A stretch of DNA of 64,000 bases from WHSW01 sp963740055 (lineage in GTDB: Bacteria; Actinomycetota; Thermoleophilia; Solirubrobacterales; 70-9): contig CAVUCL010000004.1 in assembly GCA_963740055.1 (NCBI GenBank), positions 186,001 to 250,000 of the forward strand, given 5' to 3'. A program made the position numbers and the translations under genes. The first letter of the stretch is position 1. Each line of letters starts with the position of its first letter. Below the pieces are notes generated by a model, which saw nothing but the letters and a program-made list of their open reading frames with translations, had not been told where the DNA came from and did not search any database. Of this stretch, positions 46,557 through 54,786 are shown piece after piece.

Positions 46557-47747
46557 TCAGGCGCGTGCGGGGGCGAGCTCGGCGTAGATCTCGGCGGTGC
46601 GCTCCGCGACGTCGGCCCAGTCGAAGCGGCGGATGTGCTCGGAGCCCTCGGCGACGAGGCGGTCGCGAAGCTCGGCGTCGGTGAGCAGGCGCTCGACCAT
46701 CTCCCCGAGCGCCTCGGGGTCGCGGGCGCGGAAGCGCAGACCCGCCTCGCCGTGCGGGACGACCTCGCGCAGCCCCCCGGTATCGGCGACGATGCAGGGG
46801 CAATCCGACGCCATCGCCTCGAGCGCCACGAGGCCGAACGGCTCGTAGAGCGAGGGCACCACGCAGACGTCGGCGATCCGGTAGAGCGAGTGCAGGACGT
46901 CGTCGCCGATCCAGCCGAGGAAGGTGCCGTGCTGGTCGAGGCCGAGGTCGGCGGCCTGGCGGCGCAGCTCGGGCTCGTGGGTGCCGGAGCCGGCGACCAA
47001 GAAGCGGGTCCCGGGCACCGCGTCGACGAGCCGGGGCATCGCCTCGAGCGCGAGCTGGAACCCCTTCTCGTAGACGAGCCGCCCGATCAGCAGCACCAGG
47101 CGCTCGTCGGGGGCGGCGAACTCCGACCGCAGCCGGGTGAGCTCGGCGGCGTCCTGCGGCTGCAGGTCGTCGGGGTCGATCCCGTTCGGGATCACCGCGA
47201 CCCGCTCCTCCTCGACTCCGAAGATGTCGGCGATCTGCTCGCGCATGTAGTACGAGCAGGCGATCACCCGGTCCGAGCGGTTCGTGATCCAGCGCTCGAT
47301 CCCGTGGATGTGCGACTGCGGGTGCTTGTCGACCCAACCCTGGTGGCGGCCGTGCTCGGTCGCGTGGATCGTCGTCACCAGCGGCGCGCCGAAGCGCCGG
47401 GCGAGGTGGTCGCCGGCCATCGCCACGAGCCAGTCGTGGCCGTGGACGAGGTCGAAGTCGTAGCGGTCGCCGAGCTCGACCCCGGCGGCGAGCATGTCGG
47501 CGTTCATGCGCTCGACCCAGGCGACGAACTCGCCGAGGTCGGTCGGGCGCTTGGGCTCGCGGACGCGGTGGATGTGGACCCCGCGGACGACCTCCTCCGG
47601 GGGTGACTCCTCGCTCCCGCGCGTGAGCACGTGGACCTCGACCGCCTCCCCGTGGGCCAGGTTCTCGGAGAGCTTGCGCACGTGGCGCGCGAGGCCGCCC
47701 TCGATCAGCGGCGGGTACTCCCAGGAGAGGATCAGGACGCGGGTCAT
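46557..47747 (-). CDS. GT4 glycosyltransferase (Rv3032-like alpha-1,4-glucosyltransferase)
   Basis: 396 residues with the GT-B fold: WEYPPLIEGGLARHVRKLSENLA at the N-terminus, LVHGHDWLVAMAGDHLA, a hinge then VIPNGIDPDDL, LLIGRLVYEKGFQLALEAM, and the donor site PSLYEPFGLVALEAMASDCPCIVADTGGLREVV (EX7E motif). It is the third gene after a SAM methyltransferase and a GH57 enzyme, the order of Rv3030-Rv3031-Rv3032 in Mycobacterium tuberculosis, where the cluster helps make methylglucose lipopolysaccharide and glycogen-like glucan. Here the glucan role is inferred from that order. Confidence 0.88.
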   Translation of the reverse strand: MTRVLILSWEYPPLIEGGLARHVRKLSENLAHGEAVEVHVLTRGSEESPPEEVVRGVHIHRVREPKRPTDLGEFVAWVERMNADMLAAGVELGDRYDFDLVHGHDWLVAMAGDHLARRFGAPLVTTIHATEHGRHQGWVDKHPQSHIHGIERWITNRSDRVIACSYYMREQIADIFGVEEERVAVIPNGIDPDDLQPQDAAELTRLRSEFAAPDERLVLLIGRLVYEKGFQLALEAMPRLVDAVPGTRFLVAGSGTHEPELRRQAADLGLDQHGTFLGWIGDDVLHSLYRIADVCVVPSLYEPFGLVALEAMASDCPCIVADTGGLREVVPHGEAGLRFRARDPEALGEMVERLLTDAELRDRLVAEGSEHIRRFDWADVAERTAEIYAELAPARA

Positions 47748-47751
47748 CTGT

Positions 47752-49188
47752 TCAGGGCTCGAGCAGGGGGCTGAGGCTCAGGTCCGGCGCCAGGTTGCGC
47801 AGAGGCCCCTGCGCCGCGCCGGGGGGCGATTCTATGGCCTCGAGCATCGCGCCGGCGTGACTGGTGGCACGCGCGTACGGGTAGTCGCCCGCCTGGCGGC
47901 GGCGGTCGAGGAAGGCCCAGTCGCTCGCCTGCACCGCGAGCAACTCGCGCGCGGCGCGCTCCGCGGCCACCCGGTCGAGGCCGCTCCCGAGCGCGCGCAG
48001 CAGCCGCAGCTCGAGCCGGCGCCCCGCCCAGGCGAGGTCGGCGACCTCGGGCGAGTCCCACGTGCGCAGGTCCTTGCCCTCGCCCCAGCTCGAGCGCTGC
48101 AGCTCGCGCGGCTCGGGCTGGTGGCGCTCGCGCGCCTGCGCGAGGGTGACCAGCTCGACCCCGCGCGCCGGGACGCTGCGCAGCACCTGCTCGAGCCACA
48201 GCGGACCCTCCCACCACCAGTGGCCGAGGAGCTCGGTGTCGATCGCGAACACGACCAGCCCCGGCCCCCCGGTCGCGGCGGCGTAGCGCTCGAGCCGGGC
48301 GGCGACCGCGTCGGCGAACTCCTCCGCCTGCTCGGCCGCCCGCGCCGCCGCGCGCTCGGGGTCATACGCAGCGCCGTCGATCGCCCAGGGCCGCGCGCCG
48401 CGCAGCGACTTGCGATGGAAGTCCGCGTAGGCGGGGTCGGAGGGATAGCCGTCGAACGCCCACAGCCACGAGACCGCCTCCCAGTCGATCGCGAACCCGA
48501 CCGGCCCGGCGGCGGTCGCGACCGGCGCCAGCGCGGCGAGTGGCTCCGAGTCGGCGCTCTGATCGGTGCAGAAGTGCTCGATCCCGTGCTCGGCGAGCAG
48601 GTGCTCGAGACCGGGCTCATAGGCGCATTCGGGGAGCCAGAAGCCGGCCGGGTCGCCGAAGCGCCGCGAGTGCGAGCGCAGCCCCGCGTCGACCTGCAGC
48701 CGCCGTCCCGCCCGGGTCGCGACCAACGGCAACACGCAGTGGCTGGCCGCGGAGCCGACGAGCTCGACCCGCCCGCGCTCGGCGGGCTCGCGAAAGAGCG
48801 CGTTCAGGTCGCCGGCGAGCGGCTCGAGGCGGGCGAGCGCCGCCCGGTAGCGGTCGGCCTCGGCGGCGCAGGCGTCGCGCAGGGACTCGTCGACGTCGCC
48901 GACGTCGGCCTCGCAGGACGCGATCCGGAACTCGCGCAGGAAGTCGAGCAGCCGGCCGGCGACGCCGTCGGCCTCGAGCTGGTCGGCGAGCACCGGGGTG
49001 ACCGTCATCGTCAGCTTCTCCGCCAGCTCGCAGACCGGCGCGTAGGAGCGGATCACCGCGTCGAACAGCCACTCCTCGCCGAACGGATAGGTGCCGAAGC
49101 CCTCGACGTAGGGCATGTGCGAGTGCAGGACGATCGCCAAGTCGCCGACCGAGCCTCCGTCGGCCGGCGACGTTCGTGTCTCGCTCAC
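47752..49188 (-). CDS. GH57 1,4-alpha-glucan branching enzyme-like protein
   Basis: 478 residues with GH57 motifs: LHSHMPYVEGFGTYPFGEEWLFDAV near residue 20, the nucleophile Glu187 in WLPECAYEPGLEHLL and the acid/base Asp317 in VFAIDTELLGHWWWEG. The C-terminal helical domain of branching enzymes follows. It would add alpha-1,6 branches to an alpha-1,4 glucan made by the GT4 neighbour. It is 4 bases from the GT4 gene and overlaps the methyltransferase stop by 4 bases. Confidence 0.87.
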   Translation of the reverse strand: MSETRTSPADGGSVGDLAIVLHSHMPYVEGFGTYPFGEEWLFDAVIRSYAPVCELAEKLTMTVTPVLADQLEADGVAGRLLDFLREFRIASCEADVGDVDESLRDACAAEADRYRAALARLEPLAGDLNALFREPAERGRVELVGSAASHCVLPLVATRAGRRLQVDAGLRSHSRRFGDPAGFWLPECAYEPGLEHLLAEHGIEHFCTDQSADSEPLAALAPVATAAGPVGFAIDWEAVSWLWAFDGYPSDPAYADFHRKSLRGARPWAIDGAAYDPERAAARAAEQAEEFADAVAARLERYAAATGGPGLVVFAIDTELLGHWWWEGPLWLEQVLRSVPARGVELVTLAQARERHQPEPRELQRSSWGEGKDLRTWDSPEVADLAWAGRRLELRLLRALGSGLDRVAAERAARELLAVQASDWAFLDRRRQAGDYPYARATSHAGAMLEAIESPPGAAQGPLRNLAPDLSLSPLLEP

Positions 49189-49946
49189 GCGTGGCAGACC
49201 GCGACGAAGTCGAGCGCGCGGTCGAGGTCGGCCTCGGCCTCGGGGCGAAGGACGAAGTCGGAGGCGGCGATCGCGGGGACGAAGCGCTCGTAGAACGGCT
49301 TCGTGATCCGCAGCGCCGGATGGACGCGATCCCAGCCCGCGCGGATCGCGACCTCATGCAGCTTCAGCTTGCGGGCGTGAAAGACGCCGTGGAGCTCGAA
49401 GCTGGCGAAGTGCGGGGCGATCAGCTCCCGGTACTCGGACGCCGTGTACTCGCGCAGGTGCCAAGGGTTGTGCGACTTCTCGGCGCCCTCCGGCGCCAGC
49501 GTGAGCCGGTTCGGAGTCGATACGTAGGCGAGCGGGGCGGTGGCAGCGAAGCGCTCCAGCAGCGCCCCGGGATCGGCGATGTGCTCGATCGTCTGCAGGA
49601 AGACGATCGCGTCGGCGGGGCCTGTGAACGATTCGACCAGGTCGCGCTCGAAGCGCAGGTTCGGTCGCCGGTAGCGAAGCCGGGCGTGCTCGTGAGCCTC
49701 GGGGTTGGCGTCGACGCCGACCACCTCGGCGGCGCTTCGCGCCAGCAGATCCGCGCCGTAGCCCTCTCCGCAGGCGAGGTCGGCGACCCGTTTGCCCCCC
49801 ACCCTCGCGGCGATCCACTCGTAGACGGCGAGGTGGCGCCGAAACCAGTAGTTCTCCTCCGGGACGTCGGGGAGCGTGCGCTCGCCCGTGAGCGCGAGCG
49901 GCGGCACGCCCGCCGGCTGGTCGCGCTGGAGATGCTCTCCGTTCAC
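49185..49946 (-). CDS. SAM-dependent methyltransferase (Rv3030-like)
   Basis: 253 residues. The SAM site is VADLACGEGYGADLLARSAAEVVGVDANPEA near residue 55, with FLQTIEHIADPGALLERF as motif II and VSTPNRLTLAPEG after it. In mycobacteria the equivalent gene is thought to methylate the glucan chain made by the next two enzymes. The start is GTG at 49946, with TACGGT eight bases upstream (49955-49960) acting as a likely -10 that is shared with the divergent methyltransferase. Confidence 0.83.
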   Translation of the reverse strand: MNGEHLQRDQPAGVPPLALTGERTLPDVPEENYWFRRHLAVYEWIAARVGGKRVADLACGEGYGADLLARSAAEVVGVDANPEAHEHARLRYRRPNLRFERDLVESFTGPADAIVFLQTIEHIADPGALLERFAATAPLAYVSTPNRLTLAPEGAEKSHNPWHLREYTASEYRELIAPHFASFELHGVFHARKLKLHEVAIRAGWDRVHPALRITKPFYERFVPAIAASDFVLRPEAEADLDRALDFVAVCHA

Positions 49947-49954
49947 GGCGCAGG

Positions 49955-49964
49955 ACCGTACTAT
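49955..49964. promoter_or_regulatory. Bidirectional -10 element between two methyltransferase genes
   Basis: ACCGTACTAT fits AnnnTAnnnT. Minus strand: TACGGT, 8 bases before the GTG at 49946. Plus strand: TACTAT, 8 bases before the GTG at 49973. The central TA is shared, as at 45855-45864. Confidence 0.6.
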
Positions 49965-49972
49965 CTGCCGCC

Positions 49973-50890
49973 GTGCCAGCCGCCCCGACCGCTACCGCGG
50001 CCCAGATCAAGGACGCGAACACCCGCTACCACGACGTCGCCGCCGCCGACTACGACTCGAAGTGGGGAATCGACTTCGGACCGATCGGCCGAGCCCAGGT
50101 GCGGGGCAAGCTCGCGAAGGCGCTCGGCGGTGAGCCACAGCCGTTCGGCGACGCGCTCGAGATCGGCGCCGGGACCGGCTACTTCACGCTCAACCTCGCC
50201 CGCCTCGGGCTGATCGCGCGCCCGGTCGCGACGGACATCTCCCCCGGGATGCTCGCGGCGCTGGAACGTACCGCGGCCGGGCTCGGGGTCGCGGTCGAGA
50301 CGGTCGAGGCCGACGCCGAGGCGCTGCCGTTCGCCGATGCGAGCTTCGACCTCGTCTTCGGCCACGCGGTCCTGCACCACATCCCCGACCTCGACCGCGC
50401 GTTCGCCGAGTTCCGCCGAGTGCTGCGCCCGGGGGGCGTGCTCGCGTTCTGCGGCGAGCCGTCGCGCTACGGCGACCGGATCGCAGTGGTGCCGAAGCGG
50501 CTCGGAGTGCTGGCGGCGCCGGCGTGGCGGCGGGCGCTGGGCGCGTCGGCGGCGCGTCGTCACACGGGCGACGCCGATCACTGCGACCACCACCTCGAGT
50601 GGGAGGTCGACGTGCATGCGTTCGAGCCGCGCGCGCTGCGCGACCGCATGCGAGCGGGCGGGTTCGACGACGTCCGCATCCGCGGCGAGGAGCTGCTCGC
50701 GAACGCCCACGGCTGGCTCATGCGCACGCTCGAGTCGAGCGCCGAGCCCGACCAGGTCCCGGAGCGCTGGCGCTGGTTCGCATTTCGCAGCTACATGGCG
50801 CTGCAGCGCATCGACACGGCACTGCTCGAGCCGCACCTGCCGCCGGAGCTCTTCTACAACCTCGTCTTGAGCGCCCGCAGACCCAGCTGA
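49973..50890 (+). CDS. Class I SAM-dependent methyltransferase
   Basis: 305 residues with ALEIGAGTGYFTLNLARLG (SAM motif I near residue 62), ATDISPGMLAAL, ADAEALPFADASFDLVFGHAVLHHIPDLDRAFAEFRRVLRPGG, and a C-terminal half resembling UbiE/COQ5 relatives. The substrate is unknown. It is divergent from the Rv3030-like gene and separated by only 26 bases, so regulation is probably shared. The GTG lacks a Shine-Dalgarno sequence. Confidence 0.85.
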   Translation: MPAAPTATAAQIKDANTRYHDVAAADYDSKWGIDFGPIGRAQVRGKLAKALGGEPQPFGDALEIGAGTGYFTLNLARLGLIARPVATDISPGMLAALERTAAGLGVAVETVEADAEALPFADASFDLVFGHAVLHHIPDLDRAFAEFRRVLRPGGVLAFCGEPSRYGDRIAVVPKRLGVLAAPAWRRALGASAARRHTGDADHCDHHLEWEVDVHAFEPRALRDRMRAGGFDDVRIRGEELLANAHGWLMRTLESSAEPDQVPERWRWFAFRSYMALQRIDTALLEPHLPPELFYNLVLSARRPS

Positions 50891-50910
50891 GCGCGCCCGT
50901 CGGCGCGTCG

Positions 50911-51489
50911 TCAGCGCTCGAGGCCCGCGGCTTCGAGGGCCTGCGAGCGATCGCTGAAATCCTGCTGCGAGACGACCAAGCCTCGCCGAAGCACGAACAG
51001 CTGATAGACGGGCTTGCGGACGGCGATCCCGCTGCCGGCCCCGTGGGCGCTTTGCTGAGCCGTGACCAGGAACCGGTCGCCGAAGTCGACCACCTCCTCC
51101 GGGTCGAAGCGCAGGTCCTCGAAGGCGTCGAGCCAGTTTTGCCACATGCGGAGATATCCATCGTGGCCGGCGAAGACCTCGTCCTGGTCCGGTGCGATCA
51201 GATCACGGCCGGGTCGGTACTCGTTCTCGGGATCGAGGCCGACGAGGATGACGTCGAAGTCCCGGCGGTTGGCGGCCGCGTAGGTTCGCGTGATCCGCCG
51301 AACCAGCGCCCAGCGCCGAAGGCGGGACCCGCGGGGCAGGCGAGCAAGCGCCCGCGCCGCGACGCCATAGAGGATCGGGCGGCCTGCGATCAGGCGCTCG
51401 TCCAGGCTGCGGCGGCGGCTCGCGCCCTCGGTGATCGACGGGAGCGCGATCCGCGTCCCGGTATCGCCTCTGCTCGGCGTCGGCGACAT
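50911..51489 (-). CDS. SnoaL-like (NTF2-fold) protein
   Basis: 192 residues. After a basic N-terminal segment (GASRRRSLDERLIAGRPILYGVAARALARLPRG), the NTF2-like region has YAAANRRDFDVILVGLDPENEY, FAGHDGYLRMWQNWLDAFEDLRFDPEEVVDFGDRFLV and QLFVLRRGLVVSQQDFSDRSQALEAAGL. This resembles nuclear transport factor 2 or SnoaL-like family members; the ligand is not known. GATACT lies 7 bases upstream of the ATG, the same arrangement as in the other SnoaL-like gene at 21584. Confidence 0.8.
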   Translation of the reverse strand: MSPTPSRGDTGTRIALPSITEGASRRRSLDERLIAGRPILYGVAARALARLPRGSRLRRWALVRRITRTYAAANRRDFDVILVGLDPENEYRPGRDLIAPDQDEVFAGHDGYLRMWQNWLDAFEDLRFDPEEVVDFGDRFLVTAQQSAHGAGSGIAVRKPVYQLFVLRRGLVVSQQDFSDRSQALEAAGLER

Positions 51490-51496
51490 CGCCCGC

Positions 51497-51502
51497 AGTA
51501 TC
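51497..51502 (-). promoter_or_regulatory. -10 element directly before the SnoaL-like gene
   Basis: GATACT on the minus strand, seven bases before the ATG at 51489. The same hexamer and spacing occur at 21571. Confidence 0.5.
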
Positions 51503-51603
51503 CCGCGAAGTCAGGCCCCTGCGGTTTTCGACGCCCGCAGCCCGCCTACCCGAACGTGAACGCGTAACCGGTCACGCCCTGACATCTCGAGGGCGAGAAC
51601 GTC

Positions 51604-51609
51604 TACGGT
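51604..51609 (+). promoter_or_regulatory. -10 element directly before the amine oxidase gene
   Basis: TACGGT lies six bases before the ATG at 51616, with no room for a Shine-Dalgarno sequence. The -35 region is unclear. Confidence 0.4.
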
Positions 51610-51615
51610 CCGCGC

Positions 51616-52968
51616 ATGGATCACGACGCCGAGGTGCTCGTCGTCGGCGCCGGCTTCGCCGGCCTCACCGCGGCTCGCGCGCTCGATGCCGCCGGCACCC
51701 GGGTGGCGGTGCTCGAGGCCCGTGACCGGGTCGGCGGCCGGACCCTGAACGCGGCGCTCGCCGACGGCGCGGTGGTCGAGATGGGCGGGCAGTGGATCGG
51801 CCCGACCCAGGAGCGGATCGCGGCGCTCGCCACCGCGGTCGGGGTCGAGACGTTCCCGACCCACACCGAGGGCGACAACCTGCTGCGCCTCGACGGGCGG
51901 CTGCGCCGATACAGCGGCACGATCCCGCGCCTGAACCCGCTCGCGCTGCTCGACGTCGGGCGGACGGTGCGAAAGCTCAATCGGCTCGCCGAGACGATCG
52001 ACCCGGAGGCGCCCTGGGCGAGCGAGCGAGCCGCGCAGCTCGACGCGACCAGCCTCGCCACCTGGCTCGAGCGAACCCTGGTCTCGGCGACCGCGAAGCA
52101 CCTGATGCGCGTCGCGGGGCGGACGATCTGGGGCGCCGAGCCCGAGGAGCTGTCGCTGCTCCACGCCGCCTTCTACCTGCGCTCGGCGGGCAGCTTCGAG
52201 CTGCTCACCGACGTCGCCGGAGGCGCGCAGCAGGACCGGTTCGTCGGCGGCTCGCAGCTGATCGCCGAACGCGTCGCCGAGGCGCTCGGCGACCAGGTCG
52301 TGCTCGGCTCGCCGGTGCGGCGGATCGAGCACGGCGCGAGCGAGGTCGTCGCGATCACCACCGCCGGCACCAGGGTGCGCGCGGCGCGCGCGATCGTCGC
52401 CCTGCCGCCGGCGCTGACGGCGGCGATCGAGTTCGACCCGCCGCTGCCGCCCGCGCGCGCCCAGCTCGCCCAGCGGATGGCATCGGGGTGGCTGGTGAAG
52501 ACGACCGCGATCTACTCGGAGCCGTTCTGGCGCGCCGACGGGCTCTCGGGCGAGGCGCTGAACGCGGCGGGCCCGGTGACGATGACGTTCGACAACACGC
52601 CGCCCGCGGGCGCGCCGGGCGCGCTCGTGGGATTCGTCGGCGGCGCCGACGCGCGGGCGTTCGCGCAGCTCGGCGCGTCCGAGCGCCGAGCTGCGGCCCT
52701 GCGCTGCTTCGCCGACCTGTTCGGCGAGCGCGCGCTCGCGGCCGAGCGCTACCTCGAGCTCGACTGGGCCGCGGAGCCGTACTCGCGCGGTGGCCCGGTC
52801 GCCAACTTCGCCCCCGGCGGCTGGACGGCGGGCGGACCGGCGCTGCGCGCCCCGGTCGGCGCCCTGCACTGGGCGGGGACCGAGACCGCGACCCGCTGGG
52901 CGGGGTATCTCGACGGCGCGGTCAGCTCCGGCGAGCGCGCCGCCGCCGAGGCCCTGGAGCGCCTATAG
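51616..52968 (+). CDS. Flavin-containing amine oxidase
   Basis: 450 residues. FAD motif VLVVGAGFAGLTAARALDAAGTRVAVLEARDRVGGRT at the N-terminus, then EMGGQWIGPTQERI and FVGGSQLIAERVAEALGDQVVLGSPVRRIE. The C-terminal end LHWAGTETATRWAGYLDGAVSSGERAAAEAL is the classic flavin monoamine oxidase signature. It probably oxidises an amine with O2; no partner genes suggest the substrate. It is convergent with the cyclase gene (5-base gap). Confidence 0.93.
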   Translation: MDHDAEVLVVGAGFAGLTAARALDAAGTRVAVLEARDRVGGRTLNAALADGAVVEMGGQWIGPTQERIAALATAVGVETFPTHTEGDNLLRLDGRLRRYSGTIPRLNPLALLDVGRTVRKLNRLAETIDPEAPWASERAAQLDATSLATWLERTLVSATAKHLMRVAGRTIWGAEPEELSLLHAAFYLRSAGSFELLTDVAGGAQQDRFVGGSQLIAERVAEALGDQVVLGSPVRRIEHGASEVVAITTAGTRVRAARAIVALPPALTAAIEFDPPLPPARAQLAQRMASGWLVKTTAIYSEPFWRADGLSGEALNAAGPVTMTFDNTPPAGAPGALVGFVGGADARAFAQLGASERRAAALRCFADLFGERALAAERYLELDWAAEPYSRGGPVANFAPGGWTAGGPALRAPVGALHWAGTETATRWAGYLDGAVSSGERAAAEALERL

Positions 52969-52973
52969 ATCAA

Positions 52974-54098
52974 TCAGGCGTCGGTCCCGTCGAGGCGACG
53001 GCAGCGGAATAGCTTCACCTCGCCCGAGATGCCCTTCAGGTGACGGGCGCCGGCGAACGACCACTCGTACTCGTCGGCGAGCGCCTCCCGCACCTCCTCG
53101 GAGACGAGCACGCTCGCCGGGCGCGCGGTCGCCGTCAGCCGACTGGCGAGGTTCACCGGGCGCCCGTACCAGTCGCCGGCGCGGGTCATTGCCGGACCGG
53201 TCGCGATCCCGGCGCGCAGGAGCGGAAAGCCGTCACCCTCGGAGTCCGCCGACTCGACCAGCTCGAGGATCGCCTCGGTGACCGGCGCGGGCTCCGGTCC
53301 GACGATCATCGCCGCGTCGCCGATCAGCTTCACCAGCCGCACCGGGGGCGCGACCGCCCCGGCGGCGAGCTCGTTCAGACGCCCGCTCACCCGGCCGAGC
53401 TCCTCCGGCGCCAGCGACTCTCCGAGGCGGGTGAAGCCGACCATGTCGACGAAGCCGACAGTCGCCTCCTGCGCGGAGGCGATCCCACCCTCGCCGACGT
53501 CGCCGGCCGCGATCGCGTCGTGGCGGATCTGCTCGCGCAGGTGCAGGTTGAGGACGTAGGCGAGCGACTCGCCGAACATCGGCGCGAACGCCCGCGCCGC
53601 ATCCGCCAGGCGGGTCGCGATCTCGTGCTCGTCGGTCTCGGGGGCGATGAACGCGTCGGCGATCAGGGTCCGGTTGGCGGCGGCGAGCTGGCTCATCGTC
53701 ATCCCGAGCACGCGCGCGACCTCGAGGATCCCGTCGTCGGGCAGGCCACCGTCGCGCAGGGCGGCGACCCGCTCCGCCGCCTCAAGGTCGCGGTTGGTGT
53801 AGGCCTTCGCGTCGTCGGCCGCCACCGCGAGCCCGAGCGCGCGCCAGACCTGCTCGAGGAAGTCCCGCTCGAGCCCCGACTCGGCGGCGATCTCCGCGGC
53901 CGTGCGGGTGGCGCCGCCGCCGCCGAGCGCACGCTCGGCGGGCAGCAGCGCGAGCCGGTCCTCGGCCGCCGCGACGCGCAGCTCGGCGAGCTCGACCCCG
54001 TCGTCGGCGAGCTCGGCGAGCAGGCGCCGGCGAGCGTCGCGCTCGTCGCCCTCGAGGCCGTCGAGCAGCCCCTCGGCCTCGAAGTCGATCGCCGCCAT
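52974..54098 (-). CDS. Class III adenylate cyclase with N-terminal regulatory domain (Rv1264-like)
   Basis: 374 residues. Residues 1-200 are helical and resemble the pH-sensing regulatory domain of mycobacterial Rv1264. The catalytic domain holds metal ligands D218 (VGFVDMVGFT) and D261 (LIGDAAM), the adenine-contacting K257, and the transition-state pair N316/R320 in RPVNLASRL. All catalytic positions look present, so it probably makes cAMP. The ATG at 54098 is 37 bases from the divergent LON-domain gene. The frame is open further upstream but only as a shadow. Confidence 0.9.
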   Translation of the reverse strand: MAAIDFEAEGLLDGLEGDERDARRRLLAELADDGVELAELRVAAAEDRLALLPAERALGGGGATRTAAEIAAESGLERDFLEQVWRALGLAVAADDAKAYTNRDLEAAERVAALRDGGLPDDGILEVARVLGMTMSQLAAANRTLIADAFIAPETDEHEIATRLADAARAFAPMFGESLAYVLNLHLREQIRHDAIAAGDVGEGGIASAQEATVGFVDMVGFTRLGESLAPEELGRVSGRLNELAAGAVAPPVRLVKLIGDAAMIVGPEPAPVTEAILELVESADSEGDGFPLLRAGIATGPAMTRAGDWYGRPVNLASRLTATARPASVLVSEEVREALADEYEWSFAGARHLKGISGEVKLFRCRRLDGTDA

Positions 54099-54122
54099 CG
54101 GGGGCGCATTGTGCCGCCTCCA

Positions 54123-54128
54123 TACACT
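54123..54128 (+). promoter_or_regulatory. -10 element directly before the LON-domain gene
   Basis: TACACT lies six bases before the ATG at 54135. No Shine-Dalgarno sequence fits in between. Confidence 0.5.
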
Positions 54129-54134
54129 TCGCGT

Positions 54135-54782
54135 ATGGACGCGGACGCGCTCGAGCTGCCGATCTTCGAGCTCCCATTGGTCCTGCTGCCGGGCGAGCTC
54201 CTGCCGCTGCATATCTTCGAGGACCGCTACAAGCGGATGGTCGGGCGCTGCCTCGAGGACGGGGAGCCGTTCGGAATCGTCTTTCGCGACGGCGATGGGA
54301 GCGCCCGGCGGATCGGCTGCGAGGCGCGGGTGACCGAGGTGACCGAGCGCTTCGACGACGGGCGGTTGAACATCATCGTCACCGGCGAGCGGCCGTTTCG
54401 CGTCCTCGACCGCTTCGAGGCACCGGACTATCCGGCCGGCGAGGTCGAGCCGGTCGAGGCGGAGGACGGCGGCGAGGCGCCGGCCGGGGACGGTGCGAGC
54501 GCCGCGAGCCGCGCCCGGGACGCGTTCGCCGAGCTCGTGCGCCGGGTCGGTGGCGAGGATCCCGAGCGGGCGGAGCTCGAGGCGCTCGACTCCTACGGGA
54601 TCGCGGCCCGGGTCGAGCTCCCGGCGGATACCAAGCAACGCCTGCTCGAGCTGCGCTCCGAGCCCGCCCGGATGGAGGTCCTCGCGCGGGCGCTCGAGTC
54701 GCTGGTCGAGGCCGTCGCCCGCTCGCGCGACGTCGCCGAGCGCGCGCGGATGAACGGCAAGCTGATCGTCGGCGACGTTTAG
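54135..54782 (+). CDS. LON-substrate-binding-domain protein (ATP-independent)
   Basis: 215 residues. The N-terminal LON domain has LPIFELPLVLLPGELLPLHIFEDRYKRMVG and GRLNIIVTGERPFRVL, and a helical C-terminal part follows. There is no AAA+ or protease domain, so it is not Lon itself; such short relatives may bind substrates. It is divergent from the adenylate cyclase and convergent with the gamma-glutamyltransferase (4-base gap). Confidence 0.85.
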   Translation: MDADALELPIFELPLVLLPGELLPLHIFEDRYKRMVGRCLEDGEPFGIVFRDGDGSARRIGCEARVTEVTERFDDGRLNIIVTGERPFRVLDRFEAPDYPAGEVEPVEAEDGGEAPAGDGASAASRARDAFAELVRRVGGEDPERAELEALDSYGIAARVELPADTKQRLLELRSEPARMEVLARALESLVEAVARSRDVAERARMNGKLIVGDV

Positions 54783-54786
54783 CCGG

